Assembly: GCA_016713925.1 (NCBI GenBank)
Contig: JADJOH010000002.1
Coordinates: 186,001 to 250,000, forward strand
Origin: Bacteroidota bacterium
Lineage (GTDB): Bacteria; Bacteroidota; Bacteroidia; AKYH767-A; OLB10
Length of the DNA: 64,000 nt
Reading direction: 5' to 3'
Shown: one piece after another, positions 41,684-51,537 of the stretch
Position numbering within the stretch: the first letter of the stretch is position 1
Layout of the letters: every line of letters starts with the position of its first letter
Position numbers and translations under genes: made by a program
Notes under the pieces: generated by a model
Told to the model about the DNA's origin: nothing
The model's input: only the letters and a program-made list of their open reading frames with translations
The model's database searches: none

Positions 41684-43036
41684 ATGGATCTCCATCCACT
41701 TAATGCTATTTCCCCTATCGACGGACGGTACAGAAACTCCTGCGAAGAACTGGCGCTTTATTTTTCAGAAGAAGCTTTAATGCGCTACCGGGTGATGGTT
41801 GAAATTGAATATTTCATCGAATTATGTGAATTGCCTTTACCGCAATTGAAGGGATTCGAAAGCAGCAACAATAAGAAGTTGAGAAATATTTACAACAATT
41901 TTAAACACGAAGATGCACTTCATATCAAATCCATTGAAAAAACCACCAATCACGATGTGAAAGCAGTGGAGTACTTTTTGAAAGAAAAATTTGATGAGAT
42001 TGGTCTTGGAGCGCATAAGGAATTCATTCATTTCGGACTCACTTCACAAGACATTAATAATACAGCCATCCCCTTGAGTTTGAGAGAGGCGAATCAACTC
42101 ATTTATTTGCCGATCATTAAAGCGATTAGCGAAAAGATTCTATTGGTATCACGAGAGTGGAAAGATATTCCCATGTTGGCCCGAACGCATGGACAACCCG
42201 CCTCCCCTACCCGACTTGGAAAAGAGATATACATCTTTCATCACCGTTTGCAAACACAACTGGAATTGTTAAATACAATTGCCTGTTCCGCTAAATTTGG
42301 TGGGGCTACCGGTAACTTCAATGCTCACGCTATCGCCTATCCGAATATTGACTGGATCCAATTCAGTGACCGGTTTATTGAGCGACTCGGATTAAGCCGG
42401 ACTCCCTACACGACCCAAATCGAACATTACGATAACATGGCAGCACTTTTCGATACCATGAAGCGCATCAATACCATTTTGATTGACCTCTCCAGAGATA
42501 TGTGGTCCTACATTTCGATGAATTACTTTACACAACGCGTGGTAGCAAATGAGGTAGGTTCATCTGCAATGCCACACAAGGTAAATCCAATTGATTTTGA
42601 AAATGCGGAAGGCAATTTCGGTATGGCGAATGCGTTATTTGAACATCTCTCTGCAAAACTGCCGGTCTCCCGTTTACAAAGGGATCTTACAGATTCGACA
42701 GTGCTGAGAAACATCGGTGTGCCCTTTGCACATACTTTAATCGCTTGTAAGTCATTGCTGAAAGGATTCAGTAAAGTCAATGTGAATACTGCAGTTATTG
42801 AAGAAGATCTTTCCGGTAATTGGGCCGTGGTTGCAGAAGCTATTCAAACCATTTTGCGTCGGGAGGCTTATCCGAATCCTTATGAAGCATTAAAAACGCT
42901 CACGCGAACAGGAGAAAAAATTAATCCGGACACTATTGCTCGTTTTATTTCGGGACTTGATGTCAGTGAAAGTATAAAGGAAGAATTAAGAAAGATTACT
43001 CCGTTTAATTATACGGGTGTAGTGAAAGATTTTTAA
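41684..43036 (+). CDS. purB: Adenylosuccinate lyase
   Basis: 450 aa. Fumarase/aspartase superfamily signature SSAMPHKVNPIDFENAEGN with the mobile catalytic loop; also LARTHGQPASPTRLGKE (general-acid His) and FIHFGLTSQDINNTA. It releases fumarate in two steps of purine synthesis (SAICAR to AICAR, adenylosuccinate to AMP). The length and N-terminus (LNAISPIDGRY) fit the E. coli-type clade. It is cytoplasmic. It lies 92 bp after fabD, beyond the palindrome, so it may have its own promoter. Confidence 0.95.
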   Translation: MDLHPLNAISPIDGRYRNSCEELALYFSEEALMRYRVMVEIEYFIELCELPLPQLKGFESSNNKKLRNIYNNFKHEDALHIKSIEKTTNHDVKAVEYFLKEKFDEIGLGAHKEFIHFGLTSQDINNTAIPLSLREANQLIYLPIIKAISEKILLVSREWKDIPMLARTHGQPASPTRLGKEIYIFHHRLQTQLELLNTIACSAKFGGATGNFNAHAIAYPNIDWIQFSDRFIERLGLSRTPYTTQIEHYDNMAALFDTMKRINTILIDLSRDMWSYISMNYFTQRVVANEVGSSAMPHKVNPIDFENAEGNFGMANALFEHLSAKLPVSRLQRDLTDSTVLRNIGVPFAHTLIACKSLLKGFSKVNVNTAVIEEDLSGNWAVVAEAIQTILRREAYPNPYEALKTLTRTGEKINPDTIARFISGLDVSESIKEELRKITPFNYTGVVKDF

Positions 43037-43237
43037 TCTCGCTCTTGGGGGGATCGTCTCGTCATGCTCACCTCGTCTGCGACGAGATGATTCTGACGAG
43101 ATTGGGAGGAACGCTTCGCTGGGGGGAGAATTGCTTTCTCATCATTTCTCATTTCACTTTCGATGTAATGAATCTGACGAGATTTAATGTGAATAGAAGC
43201 TTTATTACTTCATGTGAAAAAAGAAAATCCGGTATTT
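43037..43237. other. Intergenic gap with CTGACGAGATT repeats
   Basis: The motif ctgacgagatt occurs at 43093-43103 and 43174-43184, with further CTCGTC/GACGAG pieces (CTCGTCTGCGACGAG hairpin at about 43067-43088). Similar TCTCGT/ACGAGA strings occur in the 37.3-kb repeat field. Short frames crossing it look like chance. Confidence 0.45.
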
Positions 43238-43960
43238 CTATGTCCAGCTAGTGGTTAAAACATCTGCAATGTGAATGGTGCGAAGGGAAAGTTTGTTTTT
43301 AAGGATGATCCCATTGAGATGCATGAGACAAAGCGGGTCGTTCGAAATGAGGGTGTCTGCACCTGCTTTTTGGGCAGCGGTGATTAATTCCATGCCCATT
43401 TTGACGGTCAATGCTTCATTCTTTCGATCAAGTCCGCCGCCGGCACCACAACAAGGAATACCTGAATCGAATGGGATTACGGTTAGATTCCTGACTTTAC
43501 TTAGGAGAGATTGCATCGCTGTTTCCCCTTTCAATTCAGCTTTACAGGCACAAGAGTCCAGTAAAACCGCTTTTGCTTCATAGGCTGCTCCAATATCCGA
43601 TACATGCATGATATTTACGAGAAAATCGCTCAACTCATAAAAATGCTTCTGGACCAGCTTATACTCATTATGCAAAGATGAATTATGAAACATGGAAGGA
43701 TAATGATTCCTTACCGTAGCTACACAACCCGGTCCCGGACAAACTACATAACGTTCCTCCTGGAACTCGCGAATCAGCTTTTCTCCCACCTCCTTGCATT
43801 GATCACGGTAACCGTCTTCATAAGCAGGCTGACCACAGCAGGTTTGATCAATATTATAGTTCACCCCACAGCCTACCCGCTCCAGTAACTTTAAGGTGTT
43901 GCGAGCAGTTTCCGGCTGAAACTGATCGAGATAACATGGAATAAATAAATCAACAATCAC
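43238..43960 (-). CDS. LutA/CCG-domain Fe-S protein
   Basis: 240 aa with two CCG domains: TCCGQPAYEDGY in the N-terminal half and CCGAGGGLDRK in the C-terminal half, each with an upstream Cys (IPCYLDQF, LDSCACKAEL). This is the pattern of LutA/YkgE, the iron-sulfur component of L-lactate oxidation complexes and related heterodisulfide-reductase modules. The full LutA length is present. No lutB or lutC is beside it in this window; the next gene upstream (9-bp gap) is an MFS permease, so either they lie elsewhere or it works with another dehydrogenase. Confidence 0.88.
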   Translation of the reverse strand: MIVDLFIPCYLDQFQPETARNTLKLLERVGCGVNYNIDQTCCGQPAYEDGYRDQCKEVGEKLIREFQEERYVVCPGPGCVATVRNHYPSMFHNSSLHNEYKLVQKHFYELSDFLVNIMHVSDIGAAYEAKAVLLDSCACKAELKGETAMQSLLSKVRNLTVIPFDSGIPCCGAGGGLDRKNEALTVKMGMELITAAQKAGADTLISNDPLCLMHLNGIILKNKLSLRTIHIADVLTTSWT

Positions 43961-43969
43961 CCTGCAATA

Positions 43970-45295
43970 TTAAAGATTTAATTTAATTATCCGGTCCTTT
44001 CGCTGCACATTCAGCAATAAGATAATACCAATAATAAAGAACAAGATCAATGCAAGAATGGAATCCCGCATACTTCCGGTGATCTCATTTACTATTCCGA
44101 AAATCAATGTTCCGAGTACCGTTCCGGTTTTATCACAAACATCATAAAAACTGAAATAAGAAGCATGATCTTGAGTTTGCGGTAGTAATTTTGAATAGGT
44201 TGACCGGGACAAGGATTGAATTCCGCCCATCACCAGTCCTACAAAGGCAGCGGTGATATAAAAATCAAACGGTACATACACCAACCCATATACACTTACA
44301 CAGATTATCATCCATACAAAAATCGAAATGATAAGTGCTTTGATATTTCCAAACCGTGCTGATAAGGAAGAGAAGAGATAAGCACCACCGATCGCGACAA
44401 ACTGAATCAATAAAATACAAACAATCAAACCACTTTGCCGGCTTTGTTCATCGGGCCAGGAAATTTCCTTCACTCCGAATAAAGTAGCAAGATACATCAC
44501 TGTTTGAACTGCCATATTATAGAAAAAAAATGCGACGAGAAACCACTTCAATGCCGGATAACTTTTCAGTTGCGTCCATACCTTACGGAGTTCTCTGTAC
44601 CCTTTCGCCAAAATATCTTTTTCAATCGGACGTTTTTGCGGATCACGGGGAAGATTTGCAAAGGAATACTGAGCAAACAAAAACCACCAGACACCAACGA
44701 GTAAAAAAGAAAAACGCATTGCTTTCCCGTTGGAGATACCTCCGTACCATTCGGGAAAGAGGATCATGGTAAGATTAAAAATGAGTAACATTGATGAACC
44801 TATATAGCCCATTGAGAATCCACGCGCGCTGACATGGTCCTGAAATTCTTCTGTTGATATTTCCGGAAGATAGGCATTGTAGAAAACGATACTTCCTGAA
44901 TAACCTATTGCTGCCACCATCGAACAAAGCACTCCGATCCAAAGCGTATCTATCCCTTCAAAAAACCAAAGCAGTGAACAGGCTATTGCCCCCAGGGTAC
45001 TGAAGAAAAACATAAACTTCTTTTTTTGACCGCTGTAATCGGCAATAGAAGAGAGCATAGGCGATAAGGCCGCGATGAATAAAAATGCTGCAGAAATCGC
45101 ATATGACTGTAGTGACTCGCTATTAAATGTACGACCCAGAAATTTAACAGAAGTTGCGCCATTGCTGCTCGCGATTGCACTAAAGTAAATGGGAAACAAG
45201 GCTGAGCTTATGACCAGCGAATACGCCGAATTCGCCCAGTCGTAAAAAGTCCAGGCTTTAATTACTTTTTCATTATCCTTTTCAAATGGTTCCAT
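43970..45295 (-). CDS. UMF1/Atg22-type MFS transporter
   Basis: 441 aa, twelve predicted membrane helices. The N-terminus is diagnostic for the UMF1 group: AWTFYDWANSAYSLVISSAL followed by FPIYF. SRSTYSKLLPQTQDHASYFS and the FYDVCDKTGTVLGTLIFGIV block match the second half. Yeast Atg22 exports amino acids from the vacuole; the bacterial substrate is unknown. It is 9 bp from the LutA-like gene on the same strand and probably transcribed first, so the pair may import and oxidise the same small acid. That is inference. Confidence 0.85.
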   Translation of the reverse strand: MEPFEKDNEKVIKAWTFYDWANSAYSLVISSALFPIYFSAIASSNGATSVKFLGRTFNSESLQSYAISAAFLFIAALSPMLSSIADYSGQKKKFMFFFSTLGAIACSLLWFFEGIDTLWIGVLCSMVAAIGYSGSIVFYNAYLPEISTEEFQDHVSARGFSMGYIGSSMLLIFNLTMILFPEWYGGISNGKAMRFSFLLVGVWWFLFAQYSFANLPRDPQKRPIEKDILAKGYRELRKVWTQLKSYPALKWFLVAFFFYNMAVQTVMYLATLFGVKEISWPDEQSRQSGLIVCILLIQFVAIGGAYLFSSLSARFGNIKALIISIFVWMIICVSVYGLVYVPFDFYITAAFVGLVMGGIQSLSRSTYSKLLPQTQDHASYFSFYDVCDKTGTVLGTLIFGIVNEITGSMRDSILALILFFIIGIILLLNVQRKDRIIKLNL

Positions 45296-45458
45296 AAGAT
45301 CTATCTGCGTTCGAAAATAATGAATGCTTTTGAATCTTCGGCAAACGGCAGACCATTACTTAGCATCCGCTTAACCTTTGATTATTATAGCCATAATATA
45401 GCCATAGGAATAAATTAATCTATTCAAAGGACCTTCACGCCAAAGAAATAAGACTATT

Positions 45459-48400
45459 ATGTATAACCCACTATCAAAATTTAAAAAGGTGACGTTAAGC
45501 CTCTTACTTGCGGCTTCCACCTGGCTCGCACAAGGGCAATCACCGCTTGAACTTCAGTTCCTCGGTCGATATGTCACAAATACATACGATGCAGGCGGAA
45601 CCGAAATTACAGCATTTGATGCCACTACCAAACGGTTGTTCAGCGTGAACGGTTCAACAGGAAAAGTTGACATTATAAATTTTGCTAACCCTGCATCCCC
45701 TACTCTCATTACTTCATTCGATTTAACTCCCTATGGACTTTCCGCGAATAGTGTGGCTGCAAAGAATGGAATTATTGCTATTGGAGTGGAAGCTGTAGTA
45801 AAGCAAGATTCAGGAAAAGTTGTTCTTATTGATGCGAATGGAACTTTCCTGAACAGTTTTACTGTTGGTGCTTTACCTGACATGATCACATTTACTCCTA
45901 ATGGTCAATACATTCTTGTAGCTTGTGAAGGAGAGCCAAATACCACCTATACCAATGATCCGGAAGGTTCAGTGGGCATCATAAATATTAGTGGTGGTGT
46001 AGCTTCAGCAACATTGCAGATCGCCTCTTTCGCAGCCTTTAATTCAGCGACGCTCGACCCTTCCATACGTAAGTTTGGTCCGGGATCAACGCTCGCGCAA
46101 GATCTTGAACCGGAGTACATCGCAATCTCTGATAATTCTCTAACGGCATGGGTGACCTGTCAGGAAAATAACGCCTGGGCAATTATTGATATACCCACTG
46201 CTACCGTGACTTCACTAGTTGGTATGGGATTCAAAGACCATAGTATTCCGGGCAATGGTTTGGATGCTTCTGACCAAAATGGTGGTGTAGTCAATATTAC
46301 CACCTGGCCTATAAAAGGAATGTATCAGCCGGATGCCATTACTGCATTTACGGTAGGTGGACAGAATTACATCATCAGCGCAAATGAAGGTGATGTGCGT
46401 GAATATACTGCATTAAATGAAGCCTCTCGATTGGGTTCCGGATCTTATCTCTTAGATCCAACCGTGTTCCCGAATGCGGCCACTTTAAAAAACAACAGCA
46501 ATCTGGGCCGTTTAAATGTAACTACTAAAACAGGAGACATAGATAACGATGGGGACTTTGATGTCATTCACTCTTTTGGTGCACGTTCATTTTCGATTTG
46601 GAATGCAGCAGGAGCATTGGTGTGGGATAGCGGTGATCAGATTGAACAATTGATGAATACTACTTCTCCTGCTAATTTTAATTGCAGTAATACCAACAAC
46701 ACTAAGAAAAACAGAAGTGATGATAAAGGACCGGAGCCTGAAGCAGTAACTGTTGCTCAAATAGGCGATAGCTTATTTGCGTTTGTTGGTTTAGAGCGTA
46801 TTGGCGGTGTAATGATTTATAATATCACTAATCCAAATGCTCCAACTTTTTCTTCGTACATCAACACCAGAAATTTTGCACAAACGCCTTCTTTAAACAA
46901 TGGTGGAGATCTGGGACCTGAAGGTATTATTTTCATTCCAAAAAACGAAAGTCCTAATGGTAAAGATCTGTTAGTGCTTTCCAATGAAATCAGCGGTACT
47001 ATTTCTATCTATCAGGTAGGACGCAGGATGACTTTACAAATCTTACATGCTTCTGACTTTGAAGCTTCCGTAGATGCTGTGCAAGATGCACCTCGCTTTG
47101 CTGCCATAGTAGATACTCTTGAACATACTTATCCGAACACATTGATTCTCTCTTCAGGTGATAATATTCTTCCAAGTCCTTTCTCTAATTCAGGTGAAGA
47201 TCCATCTCTGGTAATCCCACTAAAAAATACTTACAGCTCCTATTACGGCGGACCTTTCAGTTTTAATGATCTGAGAGCGGGTATCGGACGTGTGGATATG
47301 TCCATCATGAATTTTATGGGTATTGAAGCAGCAGCATTGGGAAATCATGAATTCGATTTAGGAACCAGTGAACTGCGCAACATGATTGCAGGTGCTAACT
47401 CAGGATCCAATATACGTTGGTTCGGTACCCAATTCCCTTATCTGAGTGCTAACCTGAATTTCAGTGGAGATGTAAATCTATCAAATATCAGCACCAATGC
47501 ACGTTTGCAAAATACTGCCTTCCGTTCTAACCCAAGCATGACTGCCGCGCAAATCGCTACAACTCCTAAACTTGCACCATCCTGTATCATCACCAAGAAT
47601 GGACAGAAGTACGGTATCGTAGGAGCCACCACTCCAATTCTCGCATCCATTTCTTCTCCCGGTGCAACTAGCATTAAAACCCCCGGTGCTGGCACTAATG
47701 ACATGTCATTGCTGGCTACAATTTTGCAACCGGTGATTGATTCTCTGCGCTTCGCAGAAGGTTGTGATAAGATAATTATATTGGCGCATATGCAGCAATT
47801 AATTTTAGAAAAGCAATTGGCGACCTTCTTACATGGAGTTGACATTATTGTTAGCGGAGGTTCTCATACATTAATGGCTGATGCAACGGATCGTTTACGC
47901 GCAGGAGATGTAGCTGTAGAAACCTATCCTTTTTTCACTACCGGTGCTGATAGTAAACCCATTGCCATTATAAATACTGAAGCTAACTACAAGTATGTTG
48001 GCCGACTTGTTATTGACTTTGATATTACAGGAAATATAATTCCATCTTCAGTAAATTCAGCTATTTCAGGAGCTTACCCGGCTGATAGTTTGGGTGTGGA
48101 GGAAACCTGGGGAGCAGGAAATTATGCGAGTGCATTCACTCCGGGTTCTAAGGGTGACCTTGTAAAGACCCTTTGTGATGCAACGGGCAATGTAATTGCT
48201 GCAAAAGATGGTAATATCTTCGGCAAAACTGCTGTATATTTAGAAGGACGTCGCACATTAGTTAGAACTGAAGAAACCAATCTTGGAAATCTTTCTTCTG
48301 AAGCGAACCTATGGATGGCAAAATTCTATGATGCAGGTACAACTGTATCTATAAAAAATGGAGGAGGAATCCGTTCTTCTATTGGATATGTAAATGCTGT

Positions 48401-50624
48401 TGGAAGTATAGTGGCTTACGAACCGCCTCAGGCAAATCCTACAGCAGGAAAACTTCAGGGTGATATTTCACAATTGGATATTGAAAATTCACTTCGCTTC
48501 AACAATCAGCTTTCCGTTCTTTCATTAACAGCTTCCGGTTTACGTACCATTCTTGAACATGGGGTACGTGCTACTACAGCCGGTGCTACTCCGGGTCAAT
48601 TCCCACAGGTAGCCGGTGTGCGTTTTAGCTATGATCCTTCTTTACCACAGATGGCCAGAATACGAAGTGCAGTCATAGTGGACTCAATCGGCAACAACAT
48701 CGATACCTTGGTATCAAACGGAATTACCTACGGTGATACCACTCGTATCTTCCGTGTCGTAACCTTAAACTTCCTTGCTTCCGGTGGAGATAGTTATCCG
48801 TTCAACACCTTAGGAACTGCGCGTATCGACCTTCCTGCTCTTCCTCCTGCAGGTCCAGGTTTAGCAGGATTTACTATTCCCGGCTCTGAGCAAGATGCGT
48901 TTGCTGAATACATGAAAGCGAATTTCACTTCCTCTCCTTATGCAATTGCAGAAACAATGATTGCATTGGATAGCCGTATTGAAAATTTACAGACACGTCA
49001 GGATGATATCCTCCCGCTAAATATTATTGCTGCTACAAGTACGGATGGTTCCTGCTTCAATGATGGTTCCATTACACTGACTTTTGCAGGAGGTAGCGGA
49101 CCTTATTCTGTTGCCTTGAACGGAGGTAGTCCTTCACCTGCAAGTAGTCCTTATACGATCAACGGATTAGCCGCAGGTTCTTATTCTATTAGTGTGACCG
49201 ATTTCTATGGAAACAGTGCTACAACTTCCATTGATGTATTACCTGCCGCTGGACCGGGGAATGCCGGTGCGATCACAGGAACTGCTTTCGATTGTGTGAG
49301 TGGTGGTCCCGGTGCGAAATTATTTTACATAGCAGCTGTACCGAATGCGGATAGTTACAACTGGACATGGTCAGGCACTTCCGGTGTTACCATCTCATTA
49401 GGGAATGGTACGAATGTCATCAATTTAAGTTGGGCTTCGGGCGTCATTCAAAATGGTATCACTGGTGTACTTACAGTTACTCCTCTTGATTCATGTGGCT
49501 TAAGCGGTGCTCCATCATCAATGAATATCGGGTATTACTCAGCAATACCTGTAACACCGGGATCAATTTCAGGTCCTAACAAGGTTTGCCCCGGCGACAT
49601 TGTAACGTATTCAGTTGCTTCTGTAAACCGCGCTGCTTCGTATAACTGGACTTTACCTGCTACATTCACTATTGTTGGCAATGCCAATTCTAATGTGATA
49701 CAGGTTGCAGTTGGTGCAGGATTTAACGGTGGCTCCATAAGTGTAGGCGCTTCCAATAGTTGTGGCAACAGTCCGTTACGCACAAGGATTCTCAATTTAA
49801 ATACGCCAACTCGTCCGGGAATTATCAACGGACCTGCTTCAGGTGTTTGTAACCAAACAGGTGTCATCTACAGCACTCCCGGATCCATCAATGCAACTTC
49901 ATATAACTGGATTACGCCTGCAGGTGTATCGATAAACTCCGGTCAGGGAAGCACATCGATCAATGTTGATTTTGATAATACTTTTGTAGGAGGAAGTATC
50001 ATCGTAGAAGCTATCAATAGCTGCGGTGCAAGCATACATCGCGAATTAAGTATTATTGCGAAACCCGAACGTCCCGTTGTTATTAACGGATCATTTGTGA
50101 TTTGTCCGGGCGCAACAGGTGTAGCTTATGATGTTCAAACCGTATATGGGGCTGCTTCCTATAACTGGGTAAGTCCAACAGGAACTATGATCACTTCAGG
50201 TCAGGGCACCAAAAATATTACAGTGGACTTTGGGCCGACTTACTTCAGCGGTCAAACCATAAAAATCAATGTGTCGAATGCTTGTGGTACAAGTTTCAAT
50301 CGTGTCAGCAATGGAATATTTACAGATATCAATGCCTGCACACCATTCGCCAGAATTTCTGAAAACACATCTTCAGTAAGCATGGTTTATCCTAACCCTG
50401 CGAATGACGATGTAACTATTGCTGTTAATTCAGTAGTTACAGAAGATGTCAACATGGATTTAATCGACATCACCGGAAAAAGTCTTCAAACTTCTTTACA
50501 ATCTTTAATAAAGGGTAACAACAACATCCGTTTAGATGTTAGTAGTCTTGCAGAAGGATTGTACTATATCAGATTGAAGGGAACGTCGATTAACGAAAGT
50601 CTGCGTATTACTGTTAAACATTAA
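45459..50624 (+). CDS. Secreted choice-of-anchor I / 5'-nucleotidase multidomain T9SS protein
   Basis: 1721 aa. Signal peptide (SLLLAASTWLAQG). Residues ~30-520 form a choice-of-anchor I propeller-like region (FTPNGQYILVACEGEPNTTY, LGPEGIIFIPKNESPNGKDL). Residues ~523-860 are a metallophosphatase: LQILHASDFEAS, LSSGDNILPSPF, ALGNHEFDLG, ILAHMQQ, VSGGSHT. A 5'-nucleotidase C-domain follows (~915-1160; IKNGGGIRSSI). Next come a SprB-like module (~1190-1260), three or four PKD/Ig-like domains with YNW motifs, and a T9SS tail (MVYPNPANDDVTIA). Probable extracellular phosphate release from nucleotides or phosphoesters. The first metal motif reads D-F-E, where many 5'-nucleotidases have D-x-H. Confidence 0.85.
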   Translation: MYNPLSKFKKVTLSLLLAASTWLAQGQSPLELQFLGRYVTNTYDAGGTEITAFDATTKRLFSVNGSTGKVDIINFANPASPTLITSFDLTPYGLSANSVAAKNGIIAIGVEAVVKQDSGKVVLIDANGTFLNSFTVGALPDMITFTPNGQYILVACEGEPNTTYTNDPEGSVGIINISGGVASATLQIASFAAFNSATLDPSIRKFGPGSTLAQDLEPEYIAISDNSLTAWVTCQENNAWAIIDIPTATVTSLVGMGFKDHSIPGNGLDASDQNGGVVNITTWPIKGMYQPDAITAFTVGGQNYIISANEGDVREYTALNEASRLGSGSYLLDPTVFPNAATLKNNSNLGRLNVTTKTGDIDNDGDFDVIHSFGARSFSIWNAAGALVWDSGDQIEQLMNTTSPANFNCSNTNNTKKNRSDDKGPEPEAVTVAQIGDSLFAFVGLERIGGVMIYNITNPNAPTFSSYINTRNFAQTPSLNNGGDLGPEGIIFIPKNESPNGKDLLVLSNEISGTISIYQVGRRMTLQILHASDFEASVDAVQDAPRFAAIVDTLEHTYPNTLILSSGDNILPSPFSNSGEDPSLVIPLKNTYSSYYGGPFSFNDLRAGIGRVDMSIMNFMGIEAAALGNHEFDLGTSELRNMIAGANSGSNIRWFGTQFPYLSANLNFSGDVNLSNISTNARLQNTAFRSNPSMTAAQIATTPKLAPSCIITKNGQKYGIVGATTPILASISSPGATSIKTPGAGTNDMSLLATILQPVIDSLRFAEGCDKIIILAHMQQLILEKQLATFLHGVDIIVSGGSHTLMADATDRLRAGDVAVETYPFFTTGADSKPIAIINTEANYKYVGRLVIDFDITGNIIPSSVNSAISGAYPADSLGVEETWGAGNYASAFTPGSKGDLVKTLCDATGNVIAAKDGNIFGKTAVYLEGRRTLVRTEETNLGNLSSEANLWMAKFYDAGTTVSIKNGGGIRSSIGYVNAVGSIVAYEPPQANPTAGKLQGDISQLDIENSLRFNNQLSVLSLTASGLRTILEHGVRATTAGATPGQFPQVAGVRFSYDPSLPQMARIRSAVIVDSIGNNIDTLVSNGITYGDTTRIFRVVTLNFLASGGDSYPFNTLGTARIDLPALPPAGPGLAGFTIPGSEQDAFAEYMKANFTSSPYAIAETMIALDSRIENLQTRQDDILPLNIIAATSTDGSCFNDGSITLTFAGGSGPYSVALNGGSPSPASSPYTINGLAAGSYSISVTDFYGNSATTSIDVLPAAGPGNAGAITGTAFDCVSGGPGAKLFYIAAVPNADSYNWTWSGTSGVTISLGNGTNVINLSWASGVIQNGITGVLTVTPLDSCGLSGAPSSMNIGYYSAIPVTPGSISGPNKVCPGDIVTYSVASVNRAASYNWTLPATFTIVGNANSNVIQVAVGAGFNGGSISVGASNSCGNSPLRTRILNLNTPTRPGIINGPASGVCNQTGVIYSTPGSINATSYNWITPAGVSINSGQGSTSINVDFDNTFVGGSIIVEAINSCGASIHRELSIIAKPERPVVINGSFVICPGATGVAYDVQTVYGAASYNWVSPTGTMITSGQGTKNITVDFGPTYFSGQTIKINVSNACGTSFNRVSNGIFTDINACTPFARISENTSSVSMVYPNPANDDVTIAVNSVVTEDVNMDLIDITGKSLQTSLQSLIKGNNNIRLDVSSLAEGLYYIRLKGTSINESLRITVKH

Positions 50625-50643
50625 TGAATTGGGTAAATGAGAG

Positions 50644-50674
50644 AAGGTCGCTCCTACAAGGGCGGCCTTTTTTT
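50644..50674 (+). terminator. Rho-independent terminator after the nucleotidase gene
   Basis: AAGGTCGCTC (50644-50653) pairs with GGGCGGCCTT (50660-50669), including two G-T wobbles, followed by a T7 run (50668-50674). It lies 20 bp after the stop. Confidence 0.8.
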
Positions 50675-50759
50675 ATTATCCTAAGAAGTTAACGCGCATG
50701 AAAAAGAATAAATGCAGATGAATAAGGAAAAAGAAGTAGTGCAAAAAATCTCCGTCCTT

Positions 50760-51467
50760 TCACAACTGAAACTCAAACTTCAATTTCAATCGCAAGGCGC
50801 CGCTGTTGATTTGCACACTATCTACATAGGTTGAACTCACCGGTAGCACATTACAAAACTTAAACTTCGCATTGGCCATCAATTCACGATCAGGTACATT
50901 CCCTGCATCTACATCGTACACATCGATTGAAATATTGTCACTGAAATTAGACGTGCCTTTGGGTGGAATAATATTAAACACCCCCGACTCGACATTGTTC
51001 AGAACTGTTGTTGTTTCATAAACAGTATCTCCCGGAAACGTAATTTTAAAAGTAAGGTCAGGAAGAGTTCCCGGATCCCAGTCCACACCGGCTGCTTTAA
51101 AGGCAGGGACCTGCATCACTTCCACAGTTTTTATTACCACCCGACGATGAAAAGTTACAGGCACATCCCTTGTCTGACTGGAAGACAATCCCCCTTTTGT
51201 TGCCGTCGCCTTCACCTGATAATTCCCATAAGCAGAATACGAATGTTGCGCAGTAAATCCCTGACCGGTGGTCCCATCTCCAAAATCCCATGAAACACTT
51301 TCTGCTCCTGATGAACTCGCTGTAAATACAATGGATTTCGGAAGATTAATCGTATAGCCGCTGGTATGCGTAATATTTATACTTGGCGGAGTGGCCTCCT
51401 CATCTTCTTTCTTGCAGGAAATAACAATACTGAGTCCTATGCAGATCGCTAACAATTGATTTTTCAT
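50760..51467 (-). CDS. PKD-domain lipoprotein
   Basis: 235 aa. Lipobox SIVISC puts the lipidated Cys near residue 18, followed by KKEDEEATPP. One PKD domain (~30-110) carries the classic SWDFGDGTTG and QHSYSAYGNYQVKATA. The C-terminal ~120 residues form a C2-like or other beta-sandwich (LPDLTFKITFPGDTVYET, ISIDVYDVDAG). The ISIDVYDVD segment and its place after PKD are typical of surface lipoproteins in this phylum. It is anchored in the outer membrane and presumably binds ligand or protein. Neighbours give no pathway. Confidence 0.8.
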   Translation of the reverse strand: MKNQLLAICIGLSIVISCKKEDEEATPPSINITHTSGYTINLPKSIVFTASSSGAESVSWDFGDGTTGQGFTAQHSYSAYGNYQVKATATKGGLSSSQTRDVPVTFHRRVVIKTVEVMQVPAFKAAGVDWDPGTLPDLTFKITFPGDTVYETTTVLNNVESGVFNIIPPKGTSNFSDNISIDVYDVDAGNVPDRELMANAKFKFCNVLPVSSTYVDSVQINSGALRLKLKFEFQL

Positions 51468-51537
51468 ATATGTAAAAGTAGAAAAGTCGCCTGAAAGTTG
51501 AACTTCAATGACAAAGCAAGTGTCAATACATTGTCAT

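Noticed and set aside
43045..43251. Small open frame after purB
   Set aside because: It lies over repeated CTGACGAGATT strings and shows no family features; it overlaps the end of the LutA-like gene.
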